This document shows positions 27,233 to 36,078 of a stretch of DNA of 64,000 nt, in pieces; positions within the stretch are counted from its first letter, which is position 1; the number at the start of each line of letters is the position of its first letter. The position numbers and the translations under genes are program-made. The notes beneath the pieces are model-generated. The model was not told where the DNA came from. It was given only the letters and a program-made list of their open reading frames with translations, and did not search any database. The stretch comes from Sphingomonas sp. Y38-1Y (GTDB taxonomy: Bacteria; Pseudomonadota; Alphaproteobacteria; Sphingomonadales; Sphingomonadaceae). Location: contig NZ_CP135916.1 in the NCBI RefSeq assembly GCF_032391395.1, forward strand, positions 2,511,001-2,575,000, written 5' to 3'.

Positions 27233-28378
27233 TCAGTCCGCCCGCGCGCTCGTCATCGGCGGCACCACACCCTTCGGCGCGGCCGTCAGTCGCCGGATCA
27301 GATCGACCTCGGCCTGGCGATAGGGCTTGCCGTCGGCGCGGAACACCTCGTGGAACCAGATCGTCGGCTCGGCCAGGACATAGGGCTTTTGCCAGCTGTC
27401 CCACGGGTATCGCGTCTGCGTCTTACCATCGACGAAGCCCCAGTTCATCATCGCGACGTTGTATCGCTTGCCGATCGGCAGCGACCCGTCGAACGTCGAC
27501 CCGTTACCGCGCGCCATGTATTCGGTACACAGGATCGGGCGGTTGTACGGCAGGAGCTGGCGGATGCGCCGCTCGAACGTCTCCGGCCAGTTATAGTCGT
27601 GGAAGGTGATGACGTCCGACTGGCCGAGCTGCAGCCGCTCCATCGGCGACGCCTTGCCGCCCGGCGTCCAGTCCTCGCCGATCCACACGCCGGAGGTGAT
27701 GGGCTGCGTCGGGTTCGCGTCGCGCGCCCATTCGAACACCTGCGCCAGCAGCGCACGGACCAGCGGCTCCTTGCCCTCCTGCCCCTTATACTGGTCCGCG
27801 CCGTTGTCGGGCTCGTTCCACAGGTCCCAGCCGAGCACGCGCTCGTCGCGCGCGAACGCGCCGATCACGCCCTGGACATACGCCTTGTAGGCCGGATAGC
27901 GGCTCTTGTCGCGAAGCCCCGCCATGCCCGGACCCTGCACCCAGCCCGAATTGTGGACGCCGGGGATCGGCGGATGCTGCGGCCCGAGCTTCGGATTGGG
28001 GTCCCAGCAGCTGTCGAACAGGACGAACAGCGGCTTGATCTTGTGCCGCGCGGCGATCGTCAGGAACTCGTCGATCCGCCGCTTGAACCCCTCGGCATCC
28101 TGCGCCCAGAGCTGGTCGTGGAGGAACACGCGCATCGTGTTCATGCCGATCCCCTCGGCCAGGGCGAACTCCCGATCGATCTCGGCAGGGTTCCAGGTGT
28201 CCGCCTGCCACATCTCCAGCTGGTTGATCGCGCTGGCGGGCGCGTAGTTCGCGCCGACCAGCCAGGGCTGGCGATCGTACCACGCCTTGGCCTGTGCCGG
28301 AGTCCAGCGGTCGCGCGCCTCTGCGGGCATGGCGAGGATGGTGAGCGAGGCGAGCAGCCCCGCGACGATGCGCTTCAT
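27233..28378 (-). CDS. Exported GH5-like glycoside hydrolase
   Basis: This 381-residue protein has a signal peptide (MKRIVAGLLASLTILAMPAEA) and a (beta/alpha)8-type hydrolase domain. WDLWNEPDNG carries the probable acid/base glutamate and ILCTEYMARG the probable nucleophile glutamate; FHDYNWP fits between them. It resembles the cellulase/mannanase family 5 clan, but the exact family and substrate cannot be fixed by eye. It follows galM at 22 bases on the same strand, so the two are likely co-transcribed. Confidence 0.8.
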   Translation of the reverse strand: MKRIVAGLLASLTILAMPAEARDRWTPAQAKAWYDRQPWLVGANYAPASAINQLEMWQADTWNPAEIDREFALAEGIGMNTMRVFLHDQLWAQDAEGFKRRIDEFLTIAARHKIKPLFVLFDSCWDPNPKLGPQHPPIPGVHNSGWVQGPGMAGLRDKSRYPAYKAYVQGVIGAFARDERVLGWDLWNEPDNGADQYKGQEGKEPLVRALLAQVFEWARDANPTQPITSGVWIGEDWTPGGKASPMERLQLGQSDVITFHDYNWPETFERRIRQLLPYNRPILCTEYMARGNGSTFDGSLPIGKRYNVAMMNWGFVDGKTQTRYPWDSWQKPYVLAEPTIWFHEVFRADGKPYRQAEVDLIRRLTAAPKGVVPPMTSARAD

Positions 28379-28400
28379 CTGTTTCTCCCTGGTCGCGCGT

Positions 28401-29537
28401 TCAGCGTTCGACGAACAGCCGATAGGTCATGACGTTGCGATAGGTCTGTCCGGGTGTCAGCCGGACCGACGGAAAGCCCCTCTGGTTGGGCGCATCGGGA
28501 AAGATTTGCGGCTCCATGACGATCGCGTCCCCCATGCGCAGGATCGCGTTCTTCTTGGCCTTGATCGTCCCGTCGAAGAAATTGCCGGAATAGAATTGCA
28601 GCCCGGGCTGGTTCGACCACAGCTCGAACCCGCGGCCGGAGCCCGGATCGACGACGCGCGCCATCAGATGCTCGCCCGGCGTCACGCGATCGCCGATCAC
28701 CCAATTGTGATCGTAGCCGCCGCCATATTCGATCTGCGGATCGCTCGCGTCGCGGACCCGGTCGCCGACCGCGCGGGGACGGCGAAAGTCGAAGGCGGTA
28801 CCCGCCACCGACTTGTGCCCGCCGGTCGGGATCGACGTCGCATCGGTCGGCGTGAAGCGATCGGCGGGGATCGTCACGACATGCCCCATCGCGCTGCGCG
28901 GGCTGCCGACGCCGGCCAGGTTCCAATAGGCGTGGTTCGACAGGTTGACCACGGTCGGCCTGTCGGTGGTCGCGCGATATTCGATCGTCAGGCGATTGTC
29001 CTCGCCCAGCGAATAGGTGGCATAGGTCGTCAGCGTGCCCGGATAGCCCATGTCGCCGTCCGGACTGACATAGCGCAGCGTCACCGACGCCGTCGGCCCG
29101 CTCTTCACCTCGGCCACGTCCCACAGCACCTTGTCGAAGCCCTTGGTGCCGCCGTGCAGCGAGTTGGGCCCGTTGTTGACGGGCACCGAGTATCGCTTGC
29201 CGTCCAGCGTAAAGCGCCCCCGGGCGATGCGATTGGCGACGCGCCCGACCGTGGCGCCGAAGAATTCGGGCTTGGCCAGATAACCGTCGATCGTGTCGTA
29301 GCCGATCTGCACGTCCTCGATCGTGCCCTTGCGATCAGGCATCCTCAGCGCCTGGATCGAGGCGCCGAGCGCGATGATCGTGGCCGAAACGCCCTTGCCG
29401 TTCGACAGCGTGACCGCGGCGACGGGGCGGCCGTCGGGCATCGCGCCGAACGTCGACCGCTTCGCCTCACCCGCGAACGCGGGATGCGCGACTAGCGCCC
29501 ATGCCGCCACGCCGATCGCCCAGTGCGTGCGCCTCAT
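28401..29537 (-). CDS. galM: Exported aldose 1-epimerase
   Basis: This 378-residue enzyme interconverts alpha and beta anomers of free sugars. NLSNHAYWNLAG contains a catalytic histidine, YDHNWVIG another, and GLQFYSGNFFDG the segment before the C-terminal catalytic glutamate region. A signal peptide (residues 1-22, ending PAFAG) places it in the periplasm, which is common for copies in glycan-use loci. It is divergent from the TonB-dependent receptor; the 190 bases between them must hold both promoters. Confidence 0.9.
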   Translation of the reverse strand: MRRTHWAIGVAAWALVAHPAFAGEAKRSTFGAMPDGRPVAAVTLSNGKGVSATIIALGASIQALRMPDRKGTIEDVQIGYDTIDGYLAKPEFFGATVGRVANRIARGRFTLDGKRYSVPVNNGPNSLHGGTKGFDKVLWDVAEVKSGPTASVTLRYVSPDGDMGYPGTLTTYATYSLGEDNRLTIEYRATTDRPTVVNLSNHAYWNLAGVGSPRSAMGHVVTIPADRFTPTDATSIPTGGHKSVAGTAFDFRRPRAVGDRVRDASDPQIEYGGGYDHNWVIGDRVTPGEHLMARVVDPGSGRGFELWSNQPGLQFYSGNFFDGTIKAKKNAILRMGDAIVMEPQIFPDAPNQRGFPSVRLTPGQTYRNVMTYRLFVER

Positions 29538-29725
29538 CCTGCTCCCCTCACCTTATCCCGACCTCGTAGCCGGTACGGAATCGGATCGTAGCGCGTGGGT
29601 TTTTGGTTACACAAGCCGGCTAGATCGAATAAATAAGATAAAAGCATATTGTCGCCGCTTCGAGCTTCAAATATGTCTGAGTTATCCAGGTGGAAAACCG
29701 CCGGGCGGCACGAAGGGGAGAGATG

Positions 29726-32524
29726 ATGAAGGCCAAGACGTTCATGCTGGCGACGGCGTCGCTGATCGCCGTTGCGGGTACCCCTGCGCTCGCGCAGAGC
29801 GGTGCGCAGGAAACGCCCAAGCCGGAGACCGCGTCCGACCAGAGCGCCAATCCCGCTTCGCCCGCACCCTCCGTTCAGGAAGGCGCGGCAGAGGATGGCG
29901 AGATCGTCGTCACCGGCCTTCGCCGCAGCCTCGAATCGGCTCAGGCGGTGAAGCGCAACTCCGACGGGATCGTCGATGCGATTGTCGCCGAGGATATCGG
30001 CAAGCTGCCCGACACCTTCGCCTCCGCCGCCCTTGCGCGCGTGACCGGCGTTCAGGTGACGCGTGGCGGCGGCGAGGCGGCGGGCGTGCAGGTGCGCGGC
30101 CTTCCCGACATCAGCACCACCTATAACGGGCGCGAGATCTTCACCGCCGAAGGGCGCTTCGTGCAGATCCAGGATTTCCCCGCCGGCACCGTCGCCGCGC
30201 TCGAAGTCTACAAGTCCGGCACCGCGAACCTGATCGAGGGCGGCATCGGTGGCCAGATCAACGTGCGCGGCCGTCGCCCGTTCGACTTCAACGGGTTCGA
30301 ACTGTCGGGCTCGCTCAACGGCGTCGCCTGGCATCAGTCGGGCGACCTGTCCTGGAACGGCAACCTGCTGATCAGCAACCGCTGGGACACCGGGATCGGC
30401 GAGATGGGCCTGCTGGTGAACGCCAGCTATGTCGGCATCAACTTCCTCGATTCGACGCGCGAGCAGTCGCTCGTCATCGGTACGACCAATGAGGGCAATG
30501 CGCCCGGCGCCGCCAACGTCCGTTTCCCCGACGCGCAGGGCCTGTTCTATGGCTATGGCGACCGCTTCCGCCCGTCGGCCAACGCGGCCTTTCAGTGGAA
30601 GCCGACGCCCGAGCTCGAAATCTATGTCGACGGGCTGTTCCAGGGCTATCGCGGCAAGGACGAGAACCGGTTCCTGTTCTTTCCGATCTTCGGCGGTCCC
30701 GATTTTCGCCTCAGCAACGTGACGACGCGGCCGGGTACCAACATCGCCCAGAGCGCGACGGTGACGGGCGCCAATGCGCCCGACGGCTATTATGGCGCGG
30801 CGCAGGGCCACACCGACACCTATCAGGTCGGCGGCGGCGCGACGTGGAAGAAGGGCGGGCTGCAATTGTCGGCGGACGTCGCCTATACCGACAGCAAGTA
30901 CACATTCGACCTCAACAACATCGACCACGCCTTCCGCACGTCGCCAGTGCGCGACGTGATCTTCGAAGTTGACGGCAACGACGGCGGCCCCAGCCTCAGC
31001 TTCCGCGATTTCGACGTGACGGACCCGAACAATTTCCTCAGCCGCGGCTTCTTCCAGGAAAACCTGGTCGTGACCGGCAAGGACATTCAGGCGCGCGCTG
31101 ACGCGCAGTATGATTTCGACGGCGGCTTCATCAAGCGCATCCAGGCAGGCGTGCGCTACAACGACCGCGACGCGACGCGCGACCGCGGCTCGCTCTACAT
31201 CTTCAACCTGCCGGCCGGCATCCCGCTGACCGCGCTACCCGTCGACATCCAGTCGACGCGGCCGGGCTTCGACTACAACAACGCCTTCCCGATCCGGACC
31301 TTCGCGGCGATCCCGGCGGACAGCATCCGCGACAATCTGGCCGCGCTCCGCGCCTTTTATGGCGCGCCGGAGGGCCAGCCGCCGTTCAACCCCACCGAAA
31401 ACTTCGTCGCCAACGAACGGTCCTATGCCGCCTATGCGCAGGTGAAGTACGGCTTCGATCTCAGCAGCGACATCAGCCTCGACGGCCTGATCGGTCTGCG
31501 CGCGGTCAAGACCGAGACGACGATCAGCGGCTTCGTTCAGAACAATACCGACAACCCGCCGACCTTCTCGCCGATCACGGCCGAGAACGACTATACCGAC
31601 TATCTTCCGAACGCGAGCGCGCGCTTCAACATCGGCGGTGAGGTGCAGTTTCGCCTCAACTATACGCAGACGCGCACGCGGCCGAACTTCTTCGACCTCA
31701 ACCCGACGCTCACCGTCGGCCCGCCGCCGACGATCGACCCCAACAACCCGCCCAACCCCAACGATCCCAACAGCAACCTGCGCTTCATCAGCGGCGGCAA
31801 TCCCAATCTTCGTCCGCTGACGTCGGACAATTACGACATCAGCCTCGAATGGTATTTCTCGCGGTCGGGGTCGCTGACGGGCGCGCTGTTCCGGCGCGAT
31901 GCGAACGGCTTCATCAGCCGCATCCAGCTTGCGCCGGTCGATGTCGGCTATGGGCCTTCGCGCCTCGACCTGCCCGAAAATACCGGCAGCACGCGCTTCC
32001 AGGGTGCCGAGATCGGGTTCACCAGCTTCCTCGACATCGAGGGCATTCCCGATTGGGCGCGCGGCTTCGGCATTCAGGCGAACGCGACGTACATCGATTC
32101 GAAGGGCGACCTGAACACCACGCTCGCCAGCGCGCCGAACATCGACGGGCGCCAGGTGCGCTTCAACGGCGTTTCGGAATGGGCGGGCAACCTCGTCGGC
32201 CTGTACGAGAAGCCCTTCTTCTCGGCTCGCCTCGCCTACAACTACCGCTCCGACTTCGTGCAATTCTACAGCCAGGAGCCGCTCGACGTCGGGGCCGACG
32301 GCAGCCCGCGCACGCGCGGCGTGATCGAGCGCGGGCGCGGCCAGCTCGACTTCTCGACGACCGTGACGCCGATCCCCAACGTCACGTTCGCCTTCGACGT
32401 GGTCAACCTGCTCGGCAATCCGCTCCGCCGCTATCGCGAGTTCAACGACGCGGGCGACGACTATACCCGGCAGGTTCTGTATCTCGAGCGGACCTATTCG
32501 TTCGGCGTGAGGTTCCGGTTCTGA
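29726..32524 (+). CDS. TonB-dependent outer-membrane receptor
   Basis: This 932-residue receptor has a signal peptide (MKAKTFMLATASLIAVAGTP...ALAQ), a TonB-box-like EIVVTGLRRS, a plug domain (IGKLPDTFASAALARVTGVQV, VQVRGLPDI) and a 22-stranded barrel ending in the aromatic YSFGVRFRF. It imports substrates across the outer membrane using TonB energy. AGGGGAG upstream favours the ATG at 29726 over the one at 29723. Its stop codon overlaps the next GH43 gene, so the likely substrate is an arabinan-type oligosaccharide; this is inference from context. Confidence 0.93.
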   Translation: MKAKTFMLATASLIAVAGTPALAQSGAQETPKPETASDQSANPASPAPSVQEGAAEDGEIVVTGLRRSLESAQAVKRNSDGIVDAIVAEDIGKLPDTFASAALARVTGVQVTRGGGEAAGVQVRGLPDISTTYNGREIFTAEGRFVQIQDFPAGTVAALEVYKSGTANLIEGGIGGQINVRGRRPFDFNGFELSGSLNGVAWHQSGDLSWNGNLLISNRWDTGIGEMGLLVNASYVGINFLDSTREQSLVIGTTNEGNAPGAANVRFPDAQGLFYGYGDRFRPSANAAFQWKPTPELEIYVDGLFQGYRGKDENRFLFFPIFGGPDFRLSNVTTRPGTNIAQSATVTGANAPDGYYGAAQGHTDTYQVGGGATWKKGGLQLSADVAYTDSKYTFDLNNIDHAFRTSPVRDVIFEVDGNDGGPSLSFRDFDVTDPNNFLSRGFFQENLVVTGKDIQARADAQYDFDGGFIKRIQAGVRYNDRDATRDRGSLYIFNLPAGIPLTALPVDIQSTRPGFDYNNAFPIRTFAAIPADSIRDNLAALRAFYGAPEGQPPFNPTENFVANERSYAAYAQVKYGFDLSSDISLDGLIGLRAVKTETTISGFVQNNTDNPPTFSPITAENDYTDYLPNASARFNIGGEVQFRLNYTQTRTRPNFFDLNPTLTVGPPPTIDPNNPPNPNDPNSNLRFISGGNPNLRPLTSDNYDISLEWYFSRSGSLTGALFRRDANGFISRIQLAPVDVGYGPSRLDLPENTGSTRFQGAEIGFTSFLDIEGIPDWARGFGIQANATYIDSKGDLNTTLASAPNIDGRQVRFNGVSEWAGNLVGLYEKPFFSARLAYNYRSDFVQFYSQEPLDVGADGSPRTRGVIERGRGQLDFSTTVTPIPNVTFAFDVVNLLGNPLRRYREFNDAGDDYTRQVLYLERTYSFGVRFRF

Positions 32525-33495
32525 TGATGAAGAAGCTCGTGCTCGCCTCCGTCGTGATGCTCCTGGGGGCCGCCGCGCCGGCGCCCCAGGGCAACCCGCA
32601 GTTCCAGGGCGCCGATCCGCACGCGCTGATGATCGGCGGCGAATTGTGGGTCTTTCCCACCGGCGGCCCGGTCGGCGCGTGGGATGCCGACCGCTTCCAC
32701 GCCTTCTCCTCGCGCGATCTGAAAAGCTGGCGCGACCGGGGCGAGCTTCTCAACCGCAAGTCGATCCGCTGGGTCCGCGACGACGGCGCGCCCGAGCGGT
32801 TCCTCTGGGCGCCTGGCGTCGCTCAGGCCAACGGCAAATGGTACCTCTACTACTCGCTCGGCCCCAACACGCCCAAGTTCAGCCATATCGGCGTCGCCGT
32901 CTCCGACCGGCCCGAAGGACCCTATCGCGACAGCGGCAAGCCGCTGCTGACCGGACGCCAGGGGTTCGAGGCGATCGATCCGATGGTCTATGTCGATCCG
33001 AAGACCGGCACGCCCTATTTCTATGCCGGCGGCAGCGCGGGCTCGACGCTGCGCGTGTTCGAGCTCAATCGCGACATGGTCTCGATCAAGCGCGAGATCG
33101 CCGTCGCCAACCCGCCCCAATTCACCGAGGGCGCGTTCATGCACGAGCGCGGCGGCACCTATTATCTTTCCTACAGCCACGGCCGCTTCAACGGCGCGAG
33201 CTATTCGGTACACTACGCCACCGGCCCGTCGCCGACCGGACCCTTCACCTATCGCGGCGCGATCCTGACCAGCGATGCGACGCACAAGGGGCCGGGCCAT
33301 CACAGCTTCGTGACCACGCCAAAGGGCGAGACGCTGATCGTCTATCATCGGTGGGAGAATCCGCCCGGGCCTGAACCCTTCAAGGGCGAGCGCCAGATCG
33401 CGATCGATCGCGTCACCTATGCGCCCGACGGCAGCATCCGGCCGATCCGGATGACCGACGGCGCGGCGGCACCGACCCTGCCCGCGCGGCGTTAA
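32524..33495 (+). CDS. Exported GH43-like glycosidase, coupled to the receptor
   Basis: This 323-residue protein begins with a signal peptide (MMKKLVLASVVMLLGAAAPAP) and is a GH43-type propeller. Candidate catalytic residues are the aspartate in GADPHALM, the aspartate in AIDPMVYVD and the glutamate in FTEGAFMHE; GPGHHSF has the conserved histidine. The start overlaps the receptor's stop codon (TGATG), showing coupled translation. It ends at a strong terminator, so the receptor and this enzyme form a two-gene transcript. Confidence 0.87.
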   Translation: MMKKLVLASVVMLLGAAAPAPQGNPQFQGADPHALMIGGELWVFPTGGPVGAWDADRFHAFSSRDLKSWRDRGELLNRKSIRWVRDDGAPERFLWAPGVAQANGKWYLYYSLGPNTPKFSHIGVAVSDRPEGPYRDSGKPLLTGRQGFEAIDPMVYVDPKTGTPYFYAGGSAGSTLRVFELNRDMVSIKREIAVANPPQFTEGAFMHERGGTYYLSYSHGRFNGASYSVHYATGPSPTGPFTYRGAILTSDATHKGPGHHSFVTTPKGETLIVYHRWENPPGPEPFKGERQIAIDRVTYAPDGSIRPIRMTDGAAAPTLPARR

Positions 33496-33548
33496 CCCCT
33501 TCGACCGGGCGGGCCCCTTCCCCCTAAACCCGCCTCAGCCTCGACCGG

Positions 33549-33578
33549 CCCGGCAGTTTCGCGCTGCCGGGTCTTTTT
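33549..33578 (+). terminator. Intrinsic terminator after receptor operon
   Basis: The stem CCCGGCAG (33549-33556) with CTGCCGGG (33564-33571) is followed by TCTTTTT. It lies between two convergent operons and may serve both. Confidence 0.88.
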
Positions 33579-33582
33579 CGTT

Positions 33583-34617
33583 TCAGGCAAGCGGGCCGTT
33601 GGCGACCGGCGGATCGAACAGCGGCACCCCCTTGGCATCATAGCGGACCGGCTGGACCCGCGTGTGCCGGTTGGGGTCGAACAGCGGATCGCCCGTGATC
33701 TTCTCATAATCGCGCGCGTGGAAGACGAGCATGTCGCGCCCGCGCTCGTCGACGGTGAAGCTGTTGTGGCCGGGACCGTAGATCCGGTGCACGGGCGAGG
33801 TCTTCATCACCGGCACCGGCGACTTGGTCCAGGCCGCCGGGTCCATGATGTCGGCATCGTCGCGCGCCGTCAGCATCCCCAGGCAATAGCGCGCATCGGT
33901 CGCGCTTGCCGAATAGGTCACGAACAGGCGCCCGTTGCGCACGAGCAGCGCCGGCGCCTCCGCCACCTTGAACCCCTGCACCTCCCAGGGCAGCTCCGGA
34001 ACCGTCAGCCGCGCGGGCTTGGCGGCGAGCGTCAGCGGCGTCGCCAGCGGCGCGAGATAGAGGTTGGAGTTCGTCTCGATCCCCGGCTCGCGCTGTGCCC
34101 AGGCAAGATAGCGGGTGCCGCGGTGGACGAAGCTCGTCGAATCGAGGTTGAAGCTGTCCCACGGCGTCTGCAGCTGGCCCAGCACCGACCAGCCGCCCGT
34201 CATCGGGTCGGGTCCGTCGCAGACAACGGCATAGGTGCGGATGCGGAACACGTCCTCGCCCCCGCCGCTTGGTCCCGCGGCGAAGTACATGATCCAGCGC
34301 CCGTCGATCCTGTGCAGCTCGGGCGCCCAGAGGAAGCCCGACATCGGCCCCTTCGCCTCGTGCCGCCACAACACCTTCTCCGGCGCGGTGGTCAGCCCGC
34401 CGATCGTGCGCGACCTGCGCAGGACCAGCCGGTCATATTCGGGCACCGACCCGGTCATGTAGTACCAGCCGTCGTCGTGCCGAAAGACCTGCGCATCGGC
34501 TCGGTTCCTGACGAGCGGATTGACGATGCGGGCTTGCCGCTTCTGCGCGAATGCCGCGGATGCGGCGGTCGCGGCGATGCCGCCGATCATCAGGCGGCGC
34601 GAGATCGTGATCGTCAT
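33583..34617 (-). CDS. Exported GH43 family glycosidase, Tat-like signal
   Basis: This 344-residue protein begins MTITISRRLMIGGIAATAAS; the twin arginine followed by a hydrophobic run suggests export by the Tat path. The GH43 residues are in RADAQVFRHDDG, NLDSTSFV and VAEAPALLV, and FLWAPELHRIDGRW is typical. It may be an exo-acting arabinofuranosidase, but the subfamily is not certain. Its start overlaps the stop codon of the endo-arabinanase gene (ATGA). Confidence 0.85.
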   Translation of the reverse strand: MTITISRRLMIGGIAATAASAAFAQKRQARIVNPLVRNRADAQVFRHDDGWYYMTGSVPEYDRLVLRRSRTIGGLTTAPEKVLWRHEAKGPMSGFLWAPELHRIDGRWIMYFAAGPSGGGEDVFRIRTYAVVCDGPDPMTGGWSVLGQLQTPWDSFNLDSTSFVHRGTRYLAWAQREPGIETNSNLYLAPLATPLTLAAKPARLTVPELPWEVQGFKVAEAPALLVRNGRLFVTYSASATDARYCLGMLTARDDADIMDPAAWTKSPVPVMKTSPVHRIYGPGHNSFTVDERGRDMLVFHARDYEKITGDPLFDPNRHTRVQPVRYDAKGVPLFDPPVANGPLA

Positions 34618-35681
34618 GGCTTCTCTCCCACGCCGGCGATCGCCGGCCATCCATCCGCGCTCCAGCGAAGCGCCGCCACGCGCAGCGTCGGCGCGCCTTT
34701 GTTGTCCCGGTCATAGGCGTGATAGACGAGGCGATCGACGCCGTCCCTGCCGCGATGATGGCCCGCATGGCCGGGACCGCGAAACCGGCCCTTCTCCTCC
34801 AGATCCGCGCGCAGCAGGACCGTACCGCCGCCCTCCAGCATCGAGCTGCCGTCCTTGCCCCGGTACGGCCCGGTGATCGCCTTCGATCGGCCGATCACGG
34901 TGTAGTAGGTGCTGCTGACGCCCTTGCAGCAATAGTCGTAGCTCGCGACCAGATAGTACCAGCCGCCGCGCTCGAAGAGGTAAGGCGCCTCGATCGCCGA
35001 GGGCGCGCCCGCCGGGACCGGACGGCTGGCGAGCGCCAGCGGCCTTCGCGACGGATCGAGTGGCTTGCCCGTGCGGCGATCGAGCTCGACCAGCTTTAGC
35101 CCGCTCCAGAAGCTGCCGAACGCCAGCCAGTGCCGCCCGTCTCGATCGGCGATGAACGCCGGATCGATCGCGTTGTAATCGTCGCCCGGTCGCGACGCGA
35201 GCACCAGCCCCTCGTCACGCCAGCCATAACCACGCTTGGCAGGATCGAGCGTCGTGCTTGTCGCCAGCCCGATCGCCGAGCGGTTCGATCCGAAGGTCGA
35301 GACCGAGTAATAAAGCCGATATCGCCCGTTCACGAACGAGATATCGGGCGCCCAGAGATTGCGCGCGCCGGGGACCGCCTGCGTCGCCCATTCGGGCAGG
35401 CTGGCGAAGGGCGGCGTTCCTGTGCGCCACTGCGCCAGGTCGCTCGACACGCGCTCGGCGAGCAGGCCTTGCCCCTCCTTGCCGATCCCCGTCGAGAAGA
35501 CGTGCCACTCGCCGTCCTCCTGGATCAGCACCGGATCGTGGACGGGTCGGACGTCGCTCTCGACCACCGGTGTCTGCGCCGCGCTGGCGGATGCCAGCAA
35601 CACGCCGAGGCAAAGGCATCCGGCAGTTTGGCGTGATCGATGCGGCGACGGTCGGGATGAACGAACTCGCTTCGACACCAT
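34614..35681 (-). CDS. Endo-1,5-alpha-L-arabinanase, GH43
   Basis: This 355-residue enzyme should cut the arabinan backbone. The hallmarks of the endo-arabinanase group are seen: base aspartate in PVHDPVLIQ, pKa aspartate in NAIDPAFIA, acid glutamate in AIEAPYLFE and the metal-linked histidine in LVYHAYD. GARNLWAPDISFVNGRYRLY is also typical. A basic N-terminus and a hydrophobic stretch (LCLGVLLASASA) act as an export signal. The ATG at 35681 is the best start. It is the first gene of the operon with the next GH43 and lies nearest the transposon. Confidence 0.9.
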   Translation of the reverse strand: MVSKRVRSSRPSPHRSRQTAGCLCLGVLLASASAAQTPVVESDVRPVHDPVLIQEDGEWHVFSTGIGKEGQGLLAERVSSDLAQWRTGTPPFASLPEWATQAVPGARNLWAPDISFVNGRYRLYYSVSTFGSNRSAIGLATSTTLDPAKRGYGWRDEGLVLASRPGDDYNAIDPAFIADRDGRHWLAFGSFWSGLKLVELDRRTGKPLDPSRRPLALASRPVPAGAPSAIEAPYLFERGGWYYLVASYDYCCKGVSSTYYTVIGRSKAITGPYRGKDGSSMLEGGGTVLLRADLEEKGRFRGPGHAGHHRGRDGVDRLVYHAYDRDNKGAPTLRVAALRWSADGWPAIAGVGEKP

Positions 35682-35752
35682 GACCTCCCCAACGCCGCCT
35701 TTGATTACTCCTACTGTTTGCAAGTTTGCCGCACGCGCAAGGGTGCGGTTTG

Positions 35753-35764
35753 AGCGTTATCGCT
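35753..35764. promoter_or_regulatory. Possible LacI-type operator
   Basis: AGCGTTATCGCT is a 12-base near-palindrome with the central layout of LacI-family operators. It lies about 75 bases upstream of the endo-arabinanase start. No LacI-type gene is in the window, so the regulator would be elsewhere. Confidence 0.3.
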
Positions 35765-35836
35765 ACCATCGCATTTATCCGAACGTTGGTCCGAAACAGC
35801 GCACAGGAGCCCAAGAAATATCGAGACGACGAACCG

Positions 35837-35856
35837 GCCGGCGCGCTTGCGCCGGC
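35837..35856. terminator. Hairpin just outside the transposon's left end
   Basis: GCCGGCGC (35837-35844) and GCGCCGGC (35849-35856) form a perfect 8-base stem around GCTT. Without the transposon this hairpin would lie about 30 bases past the glmS stop codon, where a terminator is expected. It has no T-run on the glmS-sense strand, so its role is uncertain. Confidence 0.4.
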
Positions 35857-35863
35857 TCGGTGT

Positions 35864-35868
35864 GGCCG
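35864..35868. repeat. Left target-site duplication GGCCG
   Basis: GGCCG directly precedes the left TGT terminus and occurs again directly after the right ACA terminus at 62823-62827. Five bases is the size Tn7 makes. Confidence 0.9.
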
Positions 35869-36020
35869 TGTTAAAGGACATTGAAAAGCTGACAGATGCA
35901 GCCGCTTCACAAGGTGGTAGCGAGGAAAACGGCTTCCGGCGCAAATGACCTATTAGTTGACACTCCGCGTCCGGAAGGATGGGATCAGGGTCTTTCGACC
36001 GGTGCAATCATTATCTGACA
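35869..36020. repeat. Left transposon end with three spaced TnsB-type sites
   Basis: Reading inward, sites end in CTGACA at 35889-35894, GTTGACA at 35956-35962 and CTGACA at 36015-36020. Each is preceded by an A/T-rich half such as CAATCATTAT. Spacings are 68 and 58 bases. Three separated sites at the left end is the arrangement known for Tn7. The 98-codon antisense ORF that crosses this boundary is not a gene. Confidence 0.8.
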
Positions 36021-36078
36021 GCTCCGCGTGCGTTCGAGTGCCCGGATTCATATTGTCGCCTGTGCGCGCTTCAGCTTT

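Noticed and set aside
35711..36007. 98-codon minus-strand ORF near the left transposon end
   Set aside because: It runs across the target-site duplication and the transposon terminus, so it is a chance frame created by the insertion.
34614..36078. Arabinan locus as transposon cargo
   Set aside because: The terminus and target-site duplication at 35864-35871 place it outside the element.
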